A stretch of 45,793 nucleotides of DNA from Silicimonas sp. (GTDB taxonomy: Bacteria > Pseudomonadota > Alphaproteobacteria > Rhodobacterales > Rhodobacteraceae), in NCBI GenBank assembly GCA_022826205.1, contig JAJDVJ010000043.1:1-45793 (forward strand). The letters are read 5' to 3'. A program made the translations under genes and the position numbers. Below, piece after piece: positions 44,222 through 45,793 of the stretch. The notes under the pieces were generated by a model. That model was not told the origin of the DNA, searched no databases, and was given only the letters and a program-made list of their open reading frames with translations. The stretch's first letter is position 1. Every line of letters starts with the position of its first letter.

Positions 44222-44461
44222 ATGCAGCCAAATGTTCGCGAAGTCAGCTTGTTCCGGAACAATCGCAACCAGGCAGTCCGAATTCCCGTCGAATTCGAGC
44301 TGCCGGGGGACCGCGCCTTGATGCGCAAGGAAGGAGATCGACTGATTATTGAACCCAAGAGAAAGGCGGGATTGCTCGGACTTCTGTCAAAATGGGAACG
44401 GCTGGACGAAACGGTCCCGGACATCGTCGACCCGGCCCCGCGCAGTGAAGACATCTTCTGA
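44222..44461 (+). CDS. vapB: VapB-type antitoxin (AbrB fold)
   Basis: A 79-residue antitoxin. The N-terminal swapped-hairpin DNA-binding domain (VSLFRNNRNQAVRIPVEFEL, residues 8-27, then GDRLIIEPK) is of the AbrB/MazE class typical of VapB. The C-terminal tail (WERLDETVPDIVDPAPRSEDIF) should wrap around the toxin. GGAGGTG lies upstream of ATG 44222; the open frame to 44144 would start inside the promoter. The stop TGA overlaps the toxin ATG (TGATG), so the two are coupled. It is expected to repress from 44180-44202. Confidence 0.88.
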   Translation: MQPNVREVSLFRNNRNQAVRIPVEFELPGDRALMRKEGDRLIIEPKRKAGLLGLLSKWERLDETVPDIVDPAPRSEDIF

Positions 44462-44877
44462 TGATTTACCTGCTCGACACAAATGTCATAAGCGATATGG
44501 TGCGAAGTCCGCGCGGACCTGCAGCGACGGCTCTTTCCGAAAGGGAAGACCCGGAGGTTGCAACCAGCGTGATTGTCGCGGGTGAATTGCGCTACGGCTG
44601 TCACAAAAAAGGTTCTCATCGGCTGACAGAGCGTGTCGAGGCGCTATTGGCCGAAATTAATGTCTTGTCCGTCGATGCCGAAACAGCAGCGGAGTACGGA
44701 CGAATCCGTGCGCATCTGGAGGCGCGCGGACAGATGATTGGCGGGAACGCCCTATGGATCGCCGCCCATGCAATCAGTCGCGAAGCGGCTTTGGTTTCGG
44801 GAAATTCGCGGGAATTCAAGCGCGTTCCTGGCTTGCGGTTGGAGAACTGGCTGGTTCTGGACTCTTCGTGGCTGTGA
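44461..44877 (+). CDS. vapC: VapC-type PIN-domain toxin with altered active site
   Basis: A 138-residue PIN-domain protein; active relatives are Mg-dependent RNases that cut tRNA or rRNA. D6 (LLDTNVISDMV) and E42 (VAGELRYG) are present. The third catalytic acid is missing: relatives read GxNDxxIAA, here GGNALWIAA, with Ala97 (codon GCC at 44749-44751) instead of Asp, a single-base change from GAC. The last motif, LVSGNSREFKRVPGLRLENW, is otherwise standard. The protein may therefore be a weak or inactive RNase that still binds VapB. The frame is complete and the antitoxin intact. Confidence 0.88.
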   Translation: MIYLLDTNVISDMVRSPRGPAATALSEREDPEVATSVIVAGELRYGCHKKGSHRLTERVEALLAEINVLSVDAETAAEYGRIRAHLEARGQMIGGNALWIAAHAISREAALVSGNSREFKRVPGLRLENWLVLDSSWL

Positions 44878-44970
44878 GTGGCAACGCCGGTACGTCCTGA
44901 GCATGCGTGGCCAAAATCGCATTCAAGGCGTCGAGCCGGCCGTTTGTCAGATGCGCTGCACAAAACTGCC

Positions 44971-45014
44971 TTGTTGAACCAAAATTTGCATCGTATGATA
45001 CGCATGATGATGCA
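44971..45014 (+). promoter_or_regulatory. Promoter and operator of the second vapBC module
   Basis: TTGTTG (44971-44976) and TATGAT (44994-44999) are 17 bases apart. The -10 box lies within the perfect palindrome CGTATGATACG (44992-45002), and a longer dyad, TGCATC (44987-44992) with GATGCA (45009-45014), surrounds it. The arrangement suggests autorepression; it differs in sequence from the first module's operator. Confidence 0.55.
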
Positions 45015-45030
45015 GATTTAGGAGATCCAC

Positions 45031-45225
45031 TTGCGGACAACAGTGACCCTTGACGATCAGCTCCTTGAAAAGGCGGTTGCCCTTACCGGGTGCCGCGAGC
45101 GCAGCCCGTTGCTGCGAGAGGCGCTCAGCGCGCTGATCGAACGTGAAAGTGCAAAGCGTCTTGCCCGCATGGGCGGCAGCGACCCGAACGCTTCTGCACC
45201 ACCCAGGCCTAGGTCAAATGAATGA
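45031..45225 (+). CDS. vapB: VapB-type antitoxin (ribbon-helix-helix-like), TTG start
   Basis: A 64-residue antitoxin of the short VapB class (formerly DUF2191). N-terminal RTTVTLDDQLLEKAVALTG followed by RSPLLREALSALIERESAKRLARMGG is the normal pattern: a ribbon strand, two helices, then a flexible tail. The start is TTG at 45031, with TAGGAG upstream; no ATG fits. It overlaps the toxin ATG by 4 bases. A different antitoxin fold from the first module, so the two pairs arose separately rather than by local duplication. Confidence 0.85.
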   Translation: MRTTVTLDDQLLEKAVALTGCRERSPLLREALSALIERESAKRLARMGGSDPNASAPPRPRSNE

Positions 45226-45614
45226 TTCTTGCGGACACTTCGATCTGGATCGATCATCTGCGCAAGAACAACGACAATCTCGCAAATGCGCTGATTGAAA
45301 ACAGAGTCGTATGTCATCCGTACATCGTTGGAGAAATTTCACTCGGCTCACTCAAGGGCCGTGGCGTCGTACTCAATCTCCTTGACGGTCTCCCAAGCCT
45401 CCCGGTTGCCACCCCTAACGAAGTGCGCTTGCTGGTCGAGACACGTAAACTGTACAGCTGCGGGATCGGTTACGTAGACGCCTCACTGGTCGCGTCGTGC
45501 CTGCTTGTTCCCGGAACCCGTCTCTGGACGCGCGACCGGAGGCTGTTGGCTATCTCTTCGGAAATCCGCATCGAAGTAAAATGGGACCAAATTGCCCCCA
45601 AATATCCGTCATAG
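45222..45614 (+). CDS. vapC: VapC-type PIN-domain toxin
   Basis: A 130-residue PIN-domain RNase toxin. All four acidic positions are visible: D5 in ILADTSIWIDHL, E38 in VGEISLG, D86 in GIGYVDASLVAS and D105 in LWTRDRRLLA. It looks catalytically intact, unlike the toxin 350 bases upstream. ATG 45222 overlaps the antitoxin stop, and translation is coupled. The last complete gene in the window. Confidence 0.9.
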   Translation: MILADTSIWIDHLRKNNDNLANALIENRVVCHPYIVGEISLGSLKGRGVVLNLLDGLPSLPVATPNEVRLLVETRKLYSCGIGYVDASLVASCLLVPGTRLWTRDRRLLAISSEIRIEVKWDQIAPKYPS

Positions 45615-45684
45615 AATGAGTCCGCCCAAGGCAAGGGAAACGGCGCGCCAGACCTTTCAAAGTGCCACACTTGTATAGGTGATC

Positions 45685-45793
45685 CTATTCGCGCTTTCTT
45701 TCGCCGATGGCGTCGCGGACCTGGATCGCCCAATGCAGCCGCTCGAGTCCCTGCCAGACCTTTTTCGTTCCCGGGAGCGGCTGCCGCGCGGAG
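45685..45793 (-). CDS. C-terminal end of an unidentified protein, possibly a transposase
   Basis: The last 35 codons of a minus-strand frame enter from the right window edge and stop with TAG at 45687-45685. The fragment includes PGTKKVWQGLERLHWAIQV. A W-x-G-L-x-R-L-H pattern close to the C-terminus occurs in IS4-like DDE transposases, which would agree with the toxin-antitoxin neighbourhood, but the fragment is too short to be sure. Other frames over the same bases are open too. Confidence 0.35.
   Translation of the reverse strand, partial: SARQPLPGTKKVWQGLERLHWAIQVRDAIGERKRE

Overview
The window looks like a piece of a GC-rich alphaproteobacterial chromosome, most likely Rhodobacterales. 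Pointers are the block murB-ddl-ftsQ-ftsA-ftsZ / lpxC-bamD-recN, the argC-ccmE pair, a stand-alone betaine-homocysteine methyltransferase, a fused 1139-residue indolepyruvate ferredoxin oxidoreductase, and a GAAC-N7-GAAC type SOS box. No rRNA, tRNA, CRISPR array or clear rho-independent terminator was seen.

Layout. 1-139 is the end of an IS21-family element. 541-6566 (+) is a Dpp/Opp-type importer (Tat-exported binding protein, two permeases, one double ATPase) ending with an endonuclease/exonuclease/phosphatase-fold hydrolase. 6866-14127 (+) is a tightly overlapped operon: a collapsed transketolase-like relic, a creatininase-family amidohydrolase, a TauB/SsuB-type ATPase and permease, a cytosine-deaminase-like amidohydrolase, an FAD-linked oxidase, a THI5/SsuA-like binding protein and a flavodoxin-fold reductase. 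A RutR-like TetR regulator (14522-15166) follows. Together these suggest uptake and ring opening or deamination of a small N-heterocycle, substrate unknown.

15521-20666 (-) is a five-gene envelope operon: LolA-like periplasmic carrier, two FtsX/LolC-type permeases, a LolD-type ATPase and an outer-membrane beta-barrel. It resembles a complete, Lol-like inner-to-outer-membrane shuttle and is one of the two best candidates for a poorly described system. Housekeeping genes ccmE, argC, murI and the fused oxidoreductase follow (-), the last divergent from a LysR regulator across a palindromic operator. Then come bmt (+), recN, bamD and lpxC (-).

The division/cell-wall cluster is interrupted: a three-gene importer (33717-36295, +) plus about 0.85 kb without a gene separates lpxC from ftsZ. 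The cluster runs ftsZ, ftsA, ftsQ, ddl, murB (all -) and then stops. MurC/murG are not next to murB. Instead there is an SOS-controlled radical SAM gene, two tandem vapBC toxin-antitoxin modules (one toxin carrying an Asp-to-Ala change at a catalytic position) and a partial reading frame at the window edge that may be a transposase tail. Both ends of the window therefore look like accessory DNA.

All identifications rest on reading motifs and family resemblance by eye; no database search was run.
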